DNA of 61,742 nucleotides from Lachnospiraceae bacterium (lineage in GTDB: Bacteria; Bacillota; Clostridia; Lachnospirales; Lachnospiraceae). Below the pieces are notes generated by a model, which was not told the DNA's origin, did not search any database, and saw nothing but the letters and a program-made list of their open reading frames with translations. The stretch is taken from NCBI GenBank assembly GCA_024693545.1, contig JAILKT010000108.1, positions 1 through 61,742 on the forward strand, given 5' to 3'. Both the position numbers and the translations under genes were made by a program. Shown in pieces: positions 43,566-51,992 of this stretch (position 1 is its first letter; every line of letters begins with the position of its first letter).

Positions 43566-44894
43566 TTACTTCCTGTTTTTTTCCCGGAGAGCCTTCAGAC
43601 GTTTCTCTGTTTCGGCTTCGTGACCGAGCAGGCCGGGATTATAGAATTTTTTGCCAACAAGCGAATCCGGAAGGTACTGCTGAGGGTAGTAATGCTCATC
43701 GTAGTCGTGAGGGTATATGTAATCAAGTCCGTGACCGAGCTTGGCAGCGCCTTTGTAATGCGCATCCATAAGATGTGCGGGAACTCTCGGGGTTATCGAA
43801 TTCTTAACTTCGCTGAGAGCATCATCTATAGCACATATTGCGGAGTTGCTCTTGGGCGCGGTGGCAACGTATATGGCCGCTTCCGAAAGGACGATCCTGG
43901 ATTCGGGCATACCGAGTCTCTCAACAGCCTGAGCGGCAGCAACCGCAACCGTAAGGGCGTTCGGATCGGCAAGTGAAACATCTTCCGCTGCGCATATCAT
44001 GATCCTGCGTGCAATAAATTTTATATCTTCACCGGCATAGAGCATTCGCGCGAGATAATAAACCGCGGCATCGGGGTCGGAGCCTCTCATGCTTTTGATG
44101 AAAGCGGAAATCGTATCGTAATGGGAATCGCCGTTTTTATCATAGTTTATGGCTCTTTTTCTGATACATTCGGCAGCCACATCGAGATCCACATGGACTT
44201 TTCCGTCCTCACCTTTGTCTGTTGTAAGAGCGGCAAGTTCGATCGCGTTGAGAGCATTTCTGGCATCGCCGTTTGCACTGTCGGCAATAAAATCGAGAGC
44301 TTCTTCGGTGAGTTCGAGATTAAAACCGCCGAGCCCTTTACTCTTATCGGTAACGGCGCGTGATATAAGCGTTTTTATATCATCTTTTGAGAGCGAATGC
44401 AGTTCAAATATAAGTGAGCGGGAGATAAGAGCGCTGTTGACCTCGAAATATGGGTTTTCGGTCGTGGCTCCGATAAGGATGATCGTTCCGTCTTCGACAA
44501 AGGGAAGAAGGTAGTCCTGCTGACCTTTGTTAAAGCGGTGTATCTCATCAATGAACAGGATTGTTCGTTTCCCGAAACCGCCGAATAACCTTTTTGCTTC
44601 GTCAACAACGTCTTCCATATCTTTTTTGCCGGCACAGGTAGCATTGATCGATTTGAACTCACAGCTTGTGGAATTTGCTATTACCTTGGCAAGTGTGGTT
44701 TTACCCGTTCCGGGAGGTCCGTAGAAGATAACAGAGCTTAAACGGTCGGCTTTTATGGCACGATAAAGCATTTTATCCTTGCCTATGATGTCCTGTTGTC
44801 CAACTATCTCGTCAAGAGTTGTGGGTCGCATGCGGGATGCGAGAGGGGACTCTTTTTCACGAGTCATAGAGCCTGAATACTCAAAAAGATCCAT
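43566..44894 (-). CDS. rarA: Replication-associated recombination protein A
   Basis: AAA+ ATPase of the RarA/MgsA/WRNIP1 family, which acts at stalled replication forks. Walker A is GPPGTGKTTLA (about residues 60-70), Walker B TILFIDEIHRFNK, sensor ATTENPYFEVNSALISRS, and the clamp-loader-like C-terminal domain has RGSDPDAAVYYLARML, IARRIMICAAEDV and PKSNSAICAIDDAL. The length of 442 residues from the ATG at 44894 is normal. GGAGG lies six bases upstream of that ATG; a long frame running to 45032 has no site. Confidence 0.96.
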   Translation of the reverse strand: MDLFEYSGSMTREKESPLASRMRPTTLDEIVGQQDIIGKDKMLYRAIKADRLSSVIFYGPPGTGKTTLAKVIANSTSCEFKSINATCAGKKDMEDVVDEAKRLFGGFGKRTILFIDEIHRFNKGQQDYLLPFVEDGTIILIGATTENPYFEVNSALISRSLIFELHSLSKDDIKTLISRAVTDKSKGLGGFNLELTEEALDFIADSANGDARNALNAIELAALTTDKGEDGKVHVDLDVAAECIRKRAINYDKNGDSHYDTISAFIKSMRGSDPDAAVYYLARMLYAGEDIKFIARRIMICAAEDVSLADPNALTVAVAAAQAVERLGMPESRIVLSEAAIYVATAPKSNSAICAIDDALSEVKNSITPRVPAHLMDAHYKGAAKLGHGLDYIYPHDYDEHYYPQQYLPDSLVGKKFYNPGLLGHEAETEKRLKALREKNRK

Positions 44895-45049
44895 GGTCAT
44901 CCTCCGAAATGCAAAGTGTAATATATCTGTCGGGACAGACTTCACTGTTTGCAATAATGACAAATTTCGTAACACTGTAATTATAGAGGTATTTGAAATA
45001 GTTGGCAAGAAGAACGGGAAACAAAAGTACATAATTAGTTATTTTTTTC

Positions 45050-45079
45050 TTGACAAACTTACATAACGTGAGATATAAT
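45050..45079 (+). promoter_or_regulatory. Promoter of the XRE regulator
   Basis: A perfect TTGACA (45050-45055) and a perfect TATAAT (45074-45079) are 18 bp apart. The gene start follows 75 bp later. Confidence 0.85.
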
Positions 45080-45153
45080 TGCGATAATCGAAAAAGGGCA
45101 GGTATTTACCTTATTTATATTTCGTTTTGAATTTATTCCCAGGAGGTTTCCTT

Positions 45154-45492
45154 ATGAACTTTAATGTTAGATTAAAGCAACTCAGACAGAAGAACAAGCT
45201 CACACAGAGTGAACTCGCAGATATCCTCGGACTTAAACCCACAGCGATCTCAAATTACGAGTCCAAGCGTAATGAGCCGTCCTTCGACAAGCTTATTGCC
45301 CTTTCAAAGTATTTTGACGTTTCGTGTGATTATCTGCTCGGTGTTTCCGATGCATATCTTCCTATAGTAGGTGAAGTCCTTGATAAGGAGATTGTTGAAT
45401 TCTTTAACCTCTATCAGCAGCTTAACAGTCAAAGTGCAGAGGAGGTCAGGAGCTACGTTAACTATCTGATCTACAAGCAGGAGAATGAATAA
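45154..45492 (+). CDS. XRE-family transcriptional regulator
   Basis: A 112-residue regulator with an N-terminal helix-turn-helix of the phage Cro/CI class (residues about 5-62): RLKQLRQKNKLTQSELADILGL, the recognition helix in PTAISNYESKRNEPS, and the closing KLIALSKYFDVSCDYLLG. The remaining 50 residues are helical with FFNLYQQLNS and SYVNYLIYKQ and probably dimerise. AGGAGG precedes the ATG at 45154 with optimal spacing. A terminator follows at 45518-45555, so it forms its own unit. Divergent from rarA. Its targets are unknown. Confidence 0.93.
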   Translation: MNFNVRLKQLRQKNKLTQSELADILGLKPTAISNYESKRNEPSFDKLIALSKYFDVSCDYLLGVSDAYLPIVGEVLDKEIVEFFNLYQQLNSQSAEEVRSYVNYLIYKQENE

Positions 45493-45517
45493 CGTGCTTC
45501 TTTAACAGGTGAAGCCC

Positions 45518-45557
45518 GAGGGCCTGAAAACAGTGTTTTCGGACCCTCTCTTTTTCT
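45518..45557 (+). terminator. Terminator of the XRE regulator gene
   Basis: GAGGGCCTGAAAAC (45518-45531) and GTTTTCGGACCCTC (45535-45548) form a near-perfect stem, followed by TCTTTTTCT. Confidence 0.85.
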
Positions 45558-45670
45558 ATAAAAACAGATTGTAAAGCAGTTTACGGGATTGGACTGAGCG
45601 GGCACTGCAAAGAACGGACCTGCGTGGGGGAAAAGACCGACCTCGGAAAGACGAACAGGAGTCCTTGCAT

Positions 45671-47719
45671 ATGGAAAAGATTCTTATTGTTGATGATAAT
45701 AATGTCAGCTTATCACTTGCAAAGAATATGCTTGGTGACAAGTATGAGATCTTTGCCGTGATATCGGGTGAACAGGCCCTCAAATTCCTCGAGAAAAAAG
45801 ATGCGGATCTTATTCTTCTTGATATCAATATGCCGGAAATGTCGGGATTTGAAACGCTTAAGAGAATCCGCGAGATTCCCGAACATATCAATATCCCCAT
45901 TATCTTTCTTACCTCGGATACCGATCCCGAAACCGAGCGTAAATGCTTTGAAATGGGTGCATTTGATTATATAGTCAAGCCCTTCCAAAAGGTCACTCTG
46001 TGCAGCAGGGTAGCCAGGACTCTGGATCTTGTCTCTCTCAGAAAGGATCTTGAGGGGAGACTTCTGGAGAAAACAAAACAGATCGCACGTATATCTCTCA
46101 AATCCATGATGATGATCGCCAACACGGTTGATAAGAAAGATCCGCTTGCTGCGGAGCATTCGAATAATGTTGCATGGTTTTCGGTGGAAATAGCAAAAAA
46201 ACTCGGATGGGACAGCGAGGATCTTTACAATCTTCAAAATCTTGCGCTTATTCATGATATCGGAAATATCGGCGTGCCCGAGAGTATAATCCGTAAAAAG
46301 GGACAGCTGACGCCCGAAGAATATGAAACCGTTAAAAAACATACATCGCTCGGCAAAAATATTCTTTCCGACATGACGGTCATAAGGAAAGCGGCCGAGG
46401 TTGCCGAAACTCATCATGAGCGATTTGACGGAAAGGGATACCCTAACGGTATTTCGGGCAGAGACATACCTATTGAGGCCAGGATCATAGCCATTGCCGA
46501 TGCAGTTGACTCAATGACAAATGACAGATCGTTCAGGCAGAAGCTTTCGCGTGAAGAGGTTTTGACAGAGCTGAGGAATGGACGCGGAACACAGTTTGAT
46601 CCCGAACTTGTGGATATAGCGCTCGACCTTTTATCTGATGATGAATTCAAACGTGATGAAGAAGCGGCTATCCGCGAGGAAGAGATGACGGCAGAAAACT
46701 CAAAGCTTCTTCAGAATGTTCTTTCTTCATACACGGGAAAATCTCAAAGAGCTCATGTGCGTGATCCTCTCACGGGACTTTGGAGCAGTTCATATGCGAT
46801 GGATGAGATAGATTCGTATCTTTCCGACAAGCGTGCAAACGGCTGCTTTATGCTTATCGATATAGACGGTTTCTCACAGATAAACGATAATCTCGGCCAT
46901 ATAGTCGGAGACTCCGTGATCAAAAATATCTCTGTCATACTTTCCGAGATGATGCGTAACGATGATATCATAAGCAGGGTCGGAGGAGATGAGTTTATAC
47001 TCTTCTTCAAGGACGGCGGTAACAAGGACTTTGCAACCGCAAAGGCCGAAGAGATCATTCTTTATCTTGATGACGGCCTCAAAAATCCCGTTTCGGATGA
47101 GCGTATTTCGGTTTCTATCGGTATTACGCTTGCGCAGACCGACGGCAAGGATTTTGCGACTCTTTACAATAAGGCAGACAAAGCACTTTATCTTGTTAAG
47201 GAAAACGGAAAACACTCGTATCATTTCTTCTCGGATGAAGGAAGCATGATGCGTCATACTTTAGCCAGCACAAGGATCGACCTTGAGTATCTTAAGAAAT
47301 TCGTTTCGGAAAAGGATTCCACACCGGGCGGATTTATGGTGGAGTATGAGAGCTTTAAGAAAATCTTCAGATTCCTCGGACGCGCCCAGATGAGGACATC
47401 CAGTCCGATAATCCTTCTGCTGCTCACCCTGACCGCACAGGACGGGTCGCCCGCAAACAGTGATGAACTTGAGCCTGCGATGATACACCTGAAGAGTGCC
47501 ATAACAACGGCCATAAGAAGCGGCGATGTCACGACAAATTACAGCAGCAGTCAGTACCTTGCGATACTTGTCGAGTCTACGACACAGATCGGGTATCTGA
47601 TAGCGGAGAGGATCAGAAAGCTTTTTTACGAAAAGGTTGACAGTCCGAACATTAGGCTGACGTACGATATCGATACGACGCCGTTTATTCAGAACAATAC
47701 TTACGAGGATGATCTATGA
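45671..47719 (+). CDS. REC-HD-GYP-GGDEF response regulator with degenerate C-terminal module
   Basis: A 682-residue signalling protein. The receiver (residues about 1-120) has ILIVDDNN, the Asp in LILLDINMPE and Lys in YIVKPFQ. An HD-GYP phosphodiesterase domain (about 150-320) has LIHDIGNIGVPE, HHERFDGKGYPNGI, both intact. A GGDEF domain (about 360-520) has GGDEF at residues 438-442 and an RxxD I-site just before it (RNDD), so it can also make and sense cyclic-di-GMP. The last 115 residues (about 565-682) are a fourth module, GGFMVEYESFKKIFRF to ERIRKLFYEK, which resembles a degenerate GGDEF in which the motif is replaced by SSSQY. Synthesis and hydrolysis in one regulator suggests balance by input. 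ATG at 45671; GGAG lies nine bases upstream. Its stop overlaps the next gene. Confidence 0.92.
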   Translation: MEKILIVDDNNVSLSLAKNMLGDKYEIFAVISGEQALKFLEKKDADLILLDINMPEMSGFETLKRIREIPEHINIPIIFLTSDTDPETERKCFEMGAFDYIVKPFQKVTLCSRVARTLDLVSLRKDLEGRLLEKTKQIARISLKSMMMIANTVDKKDPLAAEHSNNVAWFSVEIAKKLGWDSEDLYNLQNLALIHDIGNIGVPESIIRKKGQLTPEEYETVKKHTSLGKNILSDMTVIRKAAEVAETHHERFDGKGYPNGISGRDIPIEARIIAIADAVDSMTNDRSFRQKLSREEVLTELRNGRGTQFDPELVDIALDLLSDDEFKRDEEAAIREEEMTAENSKLLQNVLSSYTGKSQRAHVRDPLTGLWSSSYAMDEIDSYLSDKRANGCFMLIDIDGFSQINDNLGHIVGDSVIKNISVILSEMMRNDDIISRVGGDEFILFFKDGGNKDFATAKAEEIILYLDDGLKNPVSDERISVSIGITLAQTDGKDFATLYNKADKALYLVKENGKHSYHFFSDEGSMMRHTLASTRIDLEYLKKFVSEKDSTPGGFMVEYESFKKIFRFLGRAQMRTSSPIILLLLTLTAQDGSPANSDELEPAMIHLKSAITTAIRSGDVTTNYSSSQYLAILVESTTQIGYLIAERIRKLFYEKVDSPNIRLTYDIDTTPFIQNNTYEDDL

Positions 47720-47955
47720 ACCAAAATACACAGAACAGCACAGGGCAGAGACCGAAAACGGTGAGAATTGCCGCGCTTATCGGAGTGATCGTGATCGCGG
47801 GCCTTATTATCGCGGCGGTGGTATGCGCGGTATTAAACTTTGAGAATTCGGGAAAGGTTGTGCTGGGACTTATTACCATAAGCTTTTTTCTCGGAGTTAC
47901 GATCTACCTGATCAGCCTTTTCTCAAAACTGAAGAAAAGGAAAGAAGAAGAGTAG
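47716..47955 (+). CDS. Small two-span membrane protein
   Basis: A 79-residue protein with a polar, Asn/Gln-rich N-terminus, then two hydrophobic helices (about residues 18-38 and 48-68) and a short basic end (KLKKRKEEE). It has no motif that I recognise. Its ATG overlaps the preceding gene's stop (ATGA), so it is translationally coupled to the REC-HD-GYP-GGDEF protein and may anchor or couple that soluble regulator to the membrane, a pure guess. The gene ends two bases before the 44-bp duplicated region. Confidence 0.7.
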   Translation: MNQNTQNSTGQRPKTVRIAALIGVIVIAGLIIAAVVCAVLNFENSGKVVLGLITISFFLGVTIYLISLFSKLKKRKEEE

Positions 47956-47957
47956 GA

Positions 47958-48045
47958 TTACGAGATCGAAACGTCTTTCGGCGCGAGCCCGGTACCGGGC
48001 TTTACGAGATCGAAACGTCTATTGCCGCGAGCTTGGTATCGAGCT
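47958..48045 (-). repeat. 44-bp tandem duplication of the BTAD gene 3' end
   Basis: TTACGAGATCGAAACGTCT occurs at 47958-47976 and 48002-48020, with the rest of the unit similar (period 44 bp). The 48002 copy contains the stop codon of the minus-strand BTAD gene. In the 47958 copy AGCCCGGTACCGGGCT (47986-48001) is a perfect palindrome; in the other copy the corresponding 48030-48045 keeps pairing through G-T wobbles. Confidence 0.9.
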
Positions 48046-49210
48046 TTACGTCTTTGACCGGATGGATACGCCTGTATGACCTGCTTATCCTTTCGGCTAT
48101 GAGAGTGGCATTCTCCATTGTTACATCGTTAAGAAGAACGATGTATTGAGTCAGACTGTAGCGGGCATAAACATCTCGTCTTCTGAGAGCCTCCTGGACA
48201 ACGAGCTTAAGCTCATCCATACAGCGGTTATAATGCTTGATGTCGGGAGGAGTGAGCGTTTCGTCGATATCCGAAAAAAGGGTGATGAGACAAAGATATG
48301 CGGATTCGCCGCTGCGCCTGCAAGCGCGTTCCGTTATCTGATATATATCCTTGAAAATTTCATATTCGCAGAAAAATGCGCCTTTGTTGCCCAAAGATTC
48401 CTGAAGCTCGGCCTGAACGAGATCGATGCTTTTCTCCGTGACATTGAGCGCTTTTGTTATTTCTCTGTAAAGAAGCTTGATCTCATCAGAAGGCGTGATG
48501 CCGAATTCTTTATAAAAAACTTCGGTTGTTTCCTGATACTTTTCGAGTGCTTCACGTTGAGAACCGCTGAGGTAGAGAGACTTTATAAGATGATAATAAA
48601 TCCTTTCGTCATTTCTTTCGAGATACATGGCGCGTTCACAAGCGGAAAGAGCCGCAGAATACTTCTTTTTTGTATAACACAGCTCGGCGAAGGTGCAGAC
48701 GGCGTTCACATAGGCGTTATGAAGCCTGTCGCGTATGCCGGTGGTCCAGGTTGATTTGTTTGTATGCAGAAAGTCACCTTTATAAATGGAGAGCGCTTCC
48801 TGGTAAAGGCTGAATCGACGTGAATCCGAAGTGCTTTTCAGGCTTGCTTCGGCAAGGAGATTTTCGAATTTTTTATAATCGATGACGGTACGATCCGCAT
48901 AGGTCCAGGTAAATATGCCTTTTTTAAAGGTGATGGGTGAAAACCGGCTGTCGTTACTCAGAGGTGAAAGAAAGGTACGAACGCGGTGGAGAAGAACCTT
49001 GATCGAACCGCGCGTGGTGCTTTCGTCTTTTTCGTCCCAGACAAGAGCGGATACTTCACTCGAAGGTATTTCTTTGTCTTTGTTTATGGTAAGGTAAGCG
49101 AGGAAGTTCCAGGGTTTATAAGCTCTGTTAATCGTGTCGGAAACGACATTGTTATTGTATTTTATTGAAAAATCACCGAGTGTGGTAATGTAAATCGTGT
49201 TATCGGTCAT
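48002..49210 (-). CDS. BTAD-type transcriptional regulator with degenerate GGDEF-like C-terminus
   Basis: A 402-residue protein. The N-terminus is an OmpR/PhoB-like winged helix (residues about 5-95; LGDFSIKYNN, VSALVWDEKDESTTRGSIKVLLHRVRTFLS). A BTAD helical repeat domain follows (about 100-250; YKGDFLHTNKS, RLHNAYVNAVCTFAELCY, ERAMYLERNDERIYYHLIKSLYLSG). The last 115 residues (about 285-402) align by eye with the C-terminal module of the convergent REC-HD-GYP-GGDEF protein: GAFFCEYEIFKDIYQI and YSLTQYIVLLND then TLIAERISRSYR. A SARP/AfsR-like regulator is thus tied to a nucleotide-like sensor. AGAGGAAG precedes the ATG at 49210. A consensus-like minus-strand promoter lies at 49244-49272. 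Confidence 0.85.
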   Translation of the reverse strand: MTDNTIYITTLGDFSIKYNNNVVSDTINRAYKPWNFLAYLTINKDKEIPSSEVSALVWDEKDESTTRGSIKVLLHRVRTFLSPLSNDSRFSPITFKKGIFTWTYADRTVIDYKKFENLLAEASLKSTSDSRRFSLYQEALSIYKGDFLHTNKSTWTTGIRDRLHNAYVNAVCTFAELCYTKKKYSAALSACERAMYLERNDERIYYHLIKSLYLSGSQREALEKYQETTEVFYKEFGITPSDEIKLLYREITKALNVTEKSIDLVQAELQESLGNKGAFFCEYEIFKDIYQITERACRRSGESAYLCLITLFSDIDETLTPPDIKHYNRCMDELKLVVQEALRRRDVYARYSLTQYIVLLNDVTMENATLIAERISRSYRRIHPVKDVKLDTKLAAIDVSIS

Positions 49211-49243
49211 AAGCTTCCTCTTCCTTTCGGGAATATCGAGATA

Positions 49244-49272
49244 ATTATACTGTATTGATTACTTGGGTGCAA
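49244..49272 (-). promoter_or_regulatory. Promoter of the BTAD regulator
   Basis: On the minus strand TTGCAC (49272-49267) and a perfect TATAAT (49249-49244) are separated by 17 bp. Confidence 0.75.
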
Positions 49273-49282
49273 GGGGCCTCAC

Positions 49283-49311
49283 TTTACTAAGAACGAATGG
49301 TGAAGTATAAT
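49283..49311 (+). promoter_or_regulatory. Promoter of the histidine kinase gene
   Basis: A perfect TATAAT (49306-49311) lies 17 bp after TTTACT (49283-49288). The GTG start follows 47 bp later. Confidence 0.6.
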
Positions 49312-49357
49312 AGCAGGAGCAGCAAAATTTTTATGTGATCGAAAGGACAGGTGAACT

Positions 49358-50869
49358 GTGAAACAAGAGACGGATACTTTTATAAAACTTCTCGACGGTG
49401 TCAGTGAAGCTGTCTTTCTGTTCGATCTGAGCGGAAAGATCCATTACAGTAACGATGCGGCAAAGAACGAGCTGGAATATAAGTCCTTTGACGATGTGAA
49501 TATTTCGACCATTTTCCCAAGAATGATACACTACACAAAGGAAAAGGGCGTTTTTTGGGCAAACAGGACCATCAGAGACAGACGTACCTTTGCATACAGA
49601 AGCAACAGTACGTGCTATCCCGTTAAGTTTACGATCAAAAAACTTGCGGAAGACTCCGAATTATATGTGGCATATGCCATGAACGATCAGCAGCATTACG
49701 ATGATGAACGTGCAAACAAAAAGATCGTTGCGGACGCAGAGGAAGCAACGCGCATGAAGGACCAGTTTACGGCCAATATCACGCATGAACTTCGTACTCC
49801 CATTAACGGAATAAAAGGACTTGTCGAAGATCTGAAAAGGACACCGCTCAATGTCGAACAGCAGGAGTGCGTAAAGATAGTATTGCACAGCTGCGATAAC
49901 ATGACGAAGATCATCAACGACATACTTGATTACGCTAAGATCGAAGCGGGAAAGGTTACGCTTGAGGAAAGAGATATCAGTCTTACAAACCTCATCAACG
50001 ACGTGCTCCACCTTCAGGTTTCAAAGGCTACGGAAAAAGGTCTTAAGGTTATCGTAAATGTAGTCGGAAAGGTACCGGATGCCGTTATAGGTGATGAGCT
50101 GAGGATCGGTCAGATACTCAGTAACCTTCTGTCAAATGCGATCAAATTTACAAGCACCGGCTATGTCGGACTCGATATCACGGCAACAAGTGTCGGGAAG
50201 GATTACGTTGAGCTTTTGTTTATGGTCATTGACACCGGAATCGGAATTTCACCCGAGGAAAAAGACAAACTTTTCCAAAGCTTTTCACAGGTTGACGGCT
50301 CGATCACAAGACGTTACGGCGGTACGGGACTCGGTCTTTCGATCACGAGACAGTTCGCTTCCATGATGGGCGGAAGCGTCAATGTTGAAAGTGAGAAAGG
50401 AAAGGGCAGTACTTTTTCATTCTCGGTTAAACTGAAGCTCGGAAGTAAACGCGGAGATCTTATAAATTTCCCGCAAGGAAAATCGGAGTATTCACATGTC
50501 TTCGGAAAAGCGATGAGTCAGGAAGCGGAAGAAGACGAACTGCTTGGCAACCCTTCGAACGAAACGGGGGGTTCATATACGACGCTTACCGGTTCGGGAC
50601 ATTCACTGCCGCTTTATGTCCCGAAAGAAGAGGCTGACATGAAAGAGATGAGGGATTGCCTCGAAAAGCTGTCGATCAGCGCAGAGCTCGGTGCATGGGA
50701 AAAAGCGGAGAGTTTTGCGACTGCATTTAAGCAGCTTATTTCGAATTACAATCCCGAGCTTACGAAGAAGGCTTTTGCGCTTGTACTTAAAACAAGAAAA
50801 GAGAAAACAGAGGATGTACTGGAAGAGACTGAAGAGATCGGGAGATTATTATGGAATTTAAACGAGTAG
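49358..50869 (+). CDS. PAS histidine kinase, soluble, with HPt-like tail
   Basis: A 503-residue kinase without membrane segments. The PAS domain (residues about 8-110) starts with LLDGVSEAVFLFDLSGKIHYSND. The phospho-accepting His is H143 in THELRTPINGI, followed by HATPase motifs SNLLSNAIKFTS (N), DTGIGISPEE (G1), FQSFSQVDGS (F) and GGTGLGLSI (G2). The C-terminal 100 residues (about 400-503) are helical and resemble an HPt bundle (WEKAESFATAFKQLISN), but lack the His, so they may be a degenerate docking unit. It starts at GTG 49358 after AAAGGACAGG. It overlaps the REC-HD gene by 19 bases, which suggests they form a cognate pair. Confidence 0.9.
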   Translation: MKQETDTFIKLLDGVSEAVFLFDLSGKIHYSNDAAKNELEYKSFDDVNISTIFPRMIHYTKEKGVFWANRTIRDRRTFAYRSNSTCYPVKFTIKKLAEDSELYVAYAMNDQQHYDDERANKKIVADAEEATRMKDQFTANITHELRTPINGIKGLVEDLKRTPLNVEQQECVKIVLHSCDNMTKIINDILDYAKIEAGKVTLEERDISLTNLINDVLHLQVSKATEKGLKVIVNVVGKVPDAVIGDELRIGQILSNLLSNAIKFTSTGYVGLDITATSVGKDYVELLFMVIDTGIGISPEEKDKLFQSFSQVDGSITRRYGGTGLGLSITRQFASMMGGSVNVESEKGKGSTFSFSVKLKLGSKRGDLINFPQGKSEYSHVFGKAMSQEAEEDELLGNPSNETGGSYTTLTGSGHSLPLYVPKEEADMKEMRDCLEKLSISAELGAWEKAESFATAFKQLISNYNPELTKKAFALVLKTRKEKTEDVLEETEEIGRLLWNLNE

Positions 50870-51981
50870 AAAAAGATAATGTTCTTCTTATCGATGATGT
50901 TACGTCGAATCTTATCACGCTTTCCGAAATAATTCGTAAAGAGGGATATATAGCAAGGCCCGTTAAGAGCGTTGAATATGCGATGAGGGCGGTTGATGCC
51001 GAACTTCCGAGCATAATACTTCTTGATGTGACCATGCCCGATATGAACGGCTACGATTATTGCAGGATCCTGAAAAAGGATATCAGGACAAGAAACATTC
51101 CCGTGATATTTATTTCGGGAATGACAAGCGCAAAGGACCGCATAAAGGGTTTTGAATGCGGAGCCGTTGATTACATTACAAAGCCGTTTGAAAACCTTGA
51201 GGTATTGATGCGCATCAATACACATCTCAAGGAATACCATATGCAGAAGAATCTGTATATCCGAAATCAAAAGCTAAACATTCTCGTCAGCAAGCAGCTT
51301 CAGCAGCTTGAGACGGAACGTATAAATCTTATCACGTGTCTTGCCGGTCTGTGTGAGGACAGGGATATTCCGGAAAGCTATCATCACGCCGATAATATAG
51401 CGGCAAACAGCAAACTGATCGCAATGGGGCTTTCGCTTACCCCTAAGTATGAAAAAACGATAACAAACGAATATATCAATATGATCGAAATTGCGGCAAG
51501 GCTTCATGATGTAGGAAAACTTGCCGTTCCGGAGAAGATCATCATGAAAAAGGGAAGGCTCGGAAGCAAAGATATAGAGGTGATGAACAAACACTGCGAG
51601 GCAGGAGTCAGGATCGTCGAGTCACTTACTGCCAACGGTTCGGGCATAAATATCTTTTTGAGGATGGCAAGGGATATCGTTGAGTTTCACCATAAAAGAT
51701 GGGACGAGTGCACAAGCACGAGGGATCTGCCTATTCCCGCAAGGATAGTGGGAGTTTGTGATGTGTTTGATGCGCTTACAGCACCAAGAATATATAAAAA
51801 GCCATACAGCAAAAAGGCTGTTCTCAAAGCCATTAAGCAGCAGTCGGGGAAAATGTTCGATCCCGATGTCGTCGATATAATGCTCAGGCTTGAAAGAAGA
51901 CTTGTTGTTACAGATCACGGAATGAGCGTGGATGAAGACGAATACATTCCGGAGTGGCAGATAACTGATCCAAGGAGATAA
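50851..51981 (+). CDS. REC-HD response regulator with degenerate GYP site
   Basis: A 376-residue regulator. The receiver (residues about 8-125) has LLIDDV, the Asp in IILLDVTMPD and Lys in YITKPFEN. The HD domain (about 165-345) has the metal-binding HD in AARLHDVGKLAVPE and further His in HCEAGV and EFHHKRW. The GYP loop, canonically DGxGYP, reads DECTSTRDLP here. Canonical HD-GYP proteins hydrolyse cyclic-di-GMP through this loop, so activity may be altered or lost; the HD metal site looks intact. It overlaps the kinase gene by 19 bases, a coupled two-component pair. Next is the DUF4015 gene, 11 bp on. Confidence 0.88.
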   Translation: MEFKRVEKDNVLLIDDVTSNLITLSEIIRKEGYIARPVKSVEYAMRAVDAELPSIILLDVTMPDMNGYDYCRILKKDIRTRNIPVIFISGMTSAKDRIKGFECGAVDYITKPFENLEVLMRINTHLKEYHMQKNLYIRNQKLNILVSKQLQQLETERINLITCLAGLCEDRDIPESYHHADNIAANSKLIAMGLSLTPKYEKTITNEYINMIEIAARLHDVGKLAVPEKIIMKKGRLGSKDIEVMNKHCEAGVRIVESLTANGSGINIFLRMARDIVEFHHKRWDECTSTRDLPIPARIVGVCDVFDALTAPRIYKKPYSKKAVLKAIKQQSGKMFDPDVVDIMLRLERRLVVTDHGMSVDEDEYIPEWQITDPRR

Positions 51982-51992
51982 AGTGGCACTTT

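Noticed and set aside
43515-43976. Plus-strand 153-codon frame after the PBP gene
   Set aside because: It is antisense to the C-terminal part of rarA, whose motifs are clear; its start abuts the PBP stop by chance.
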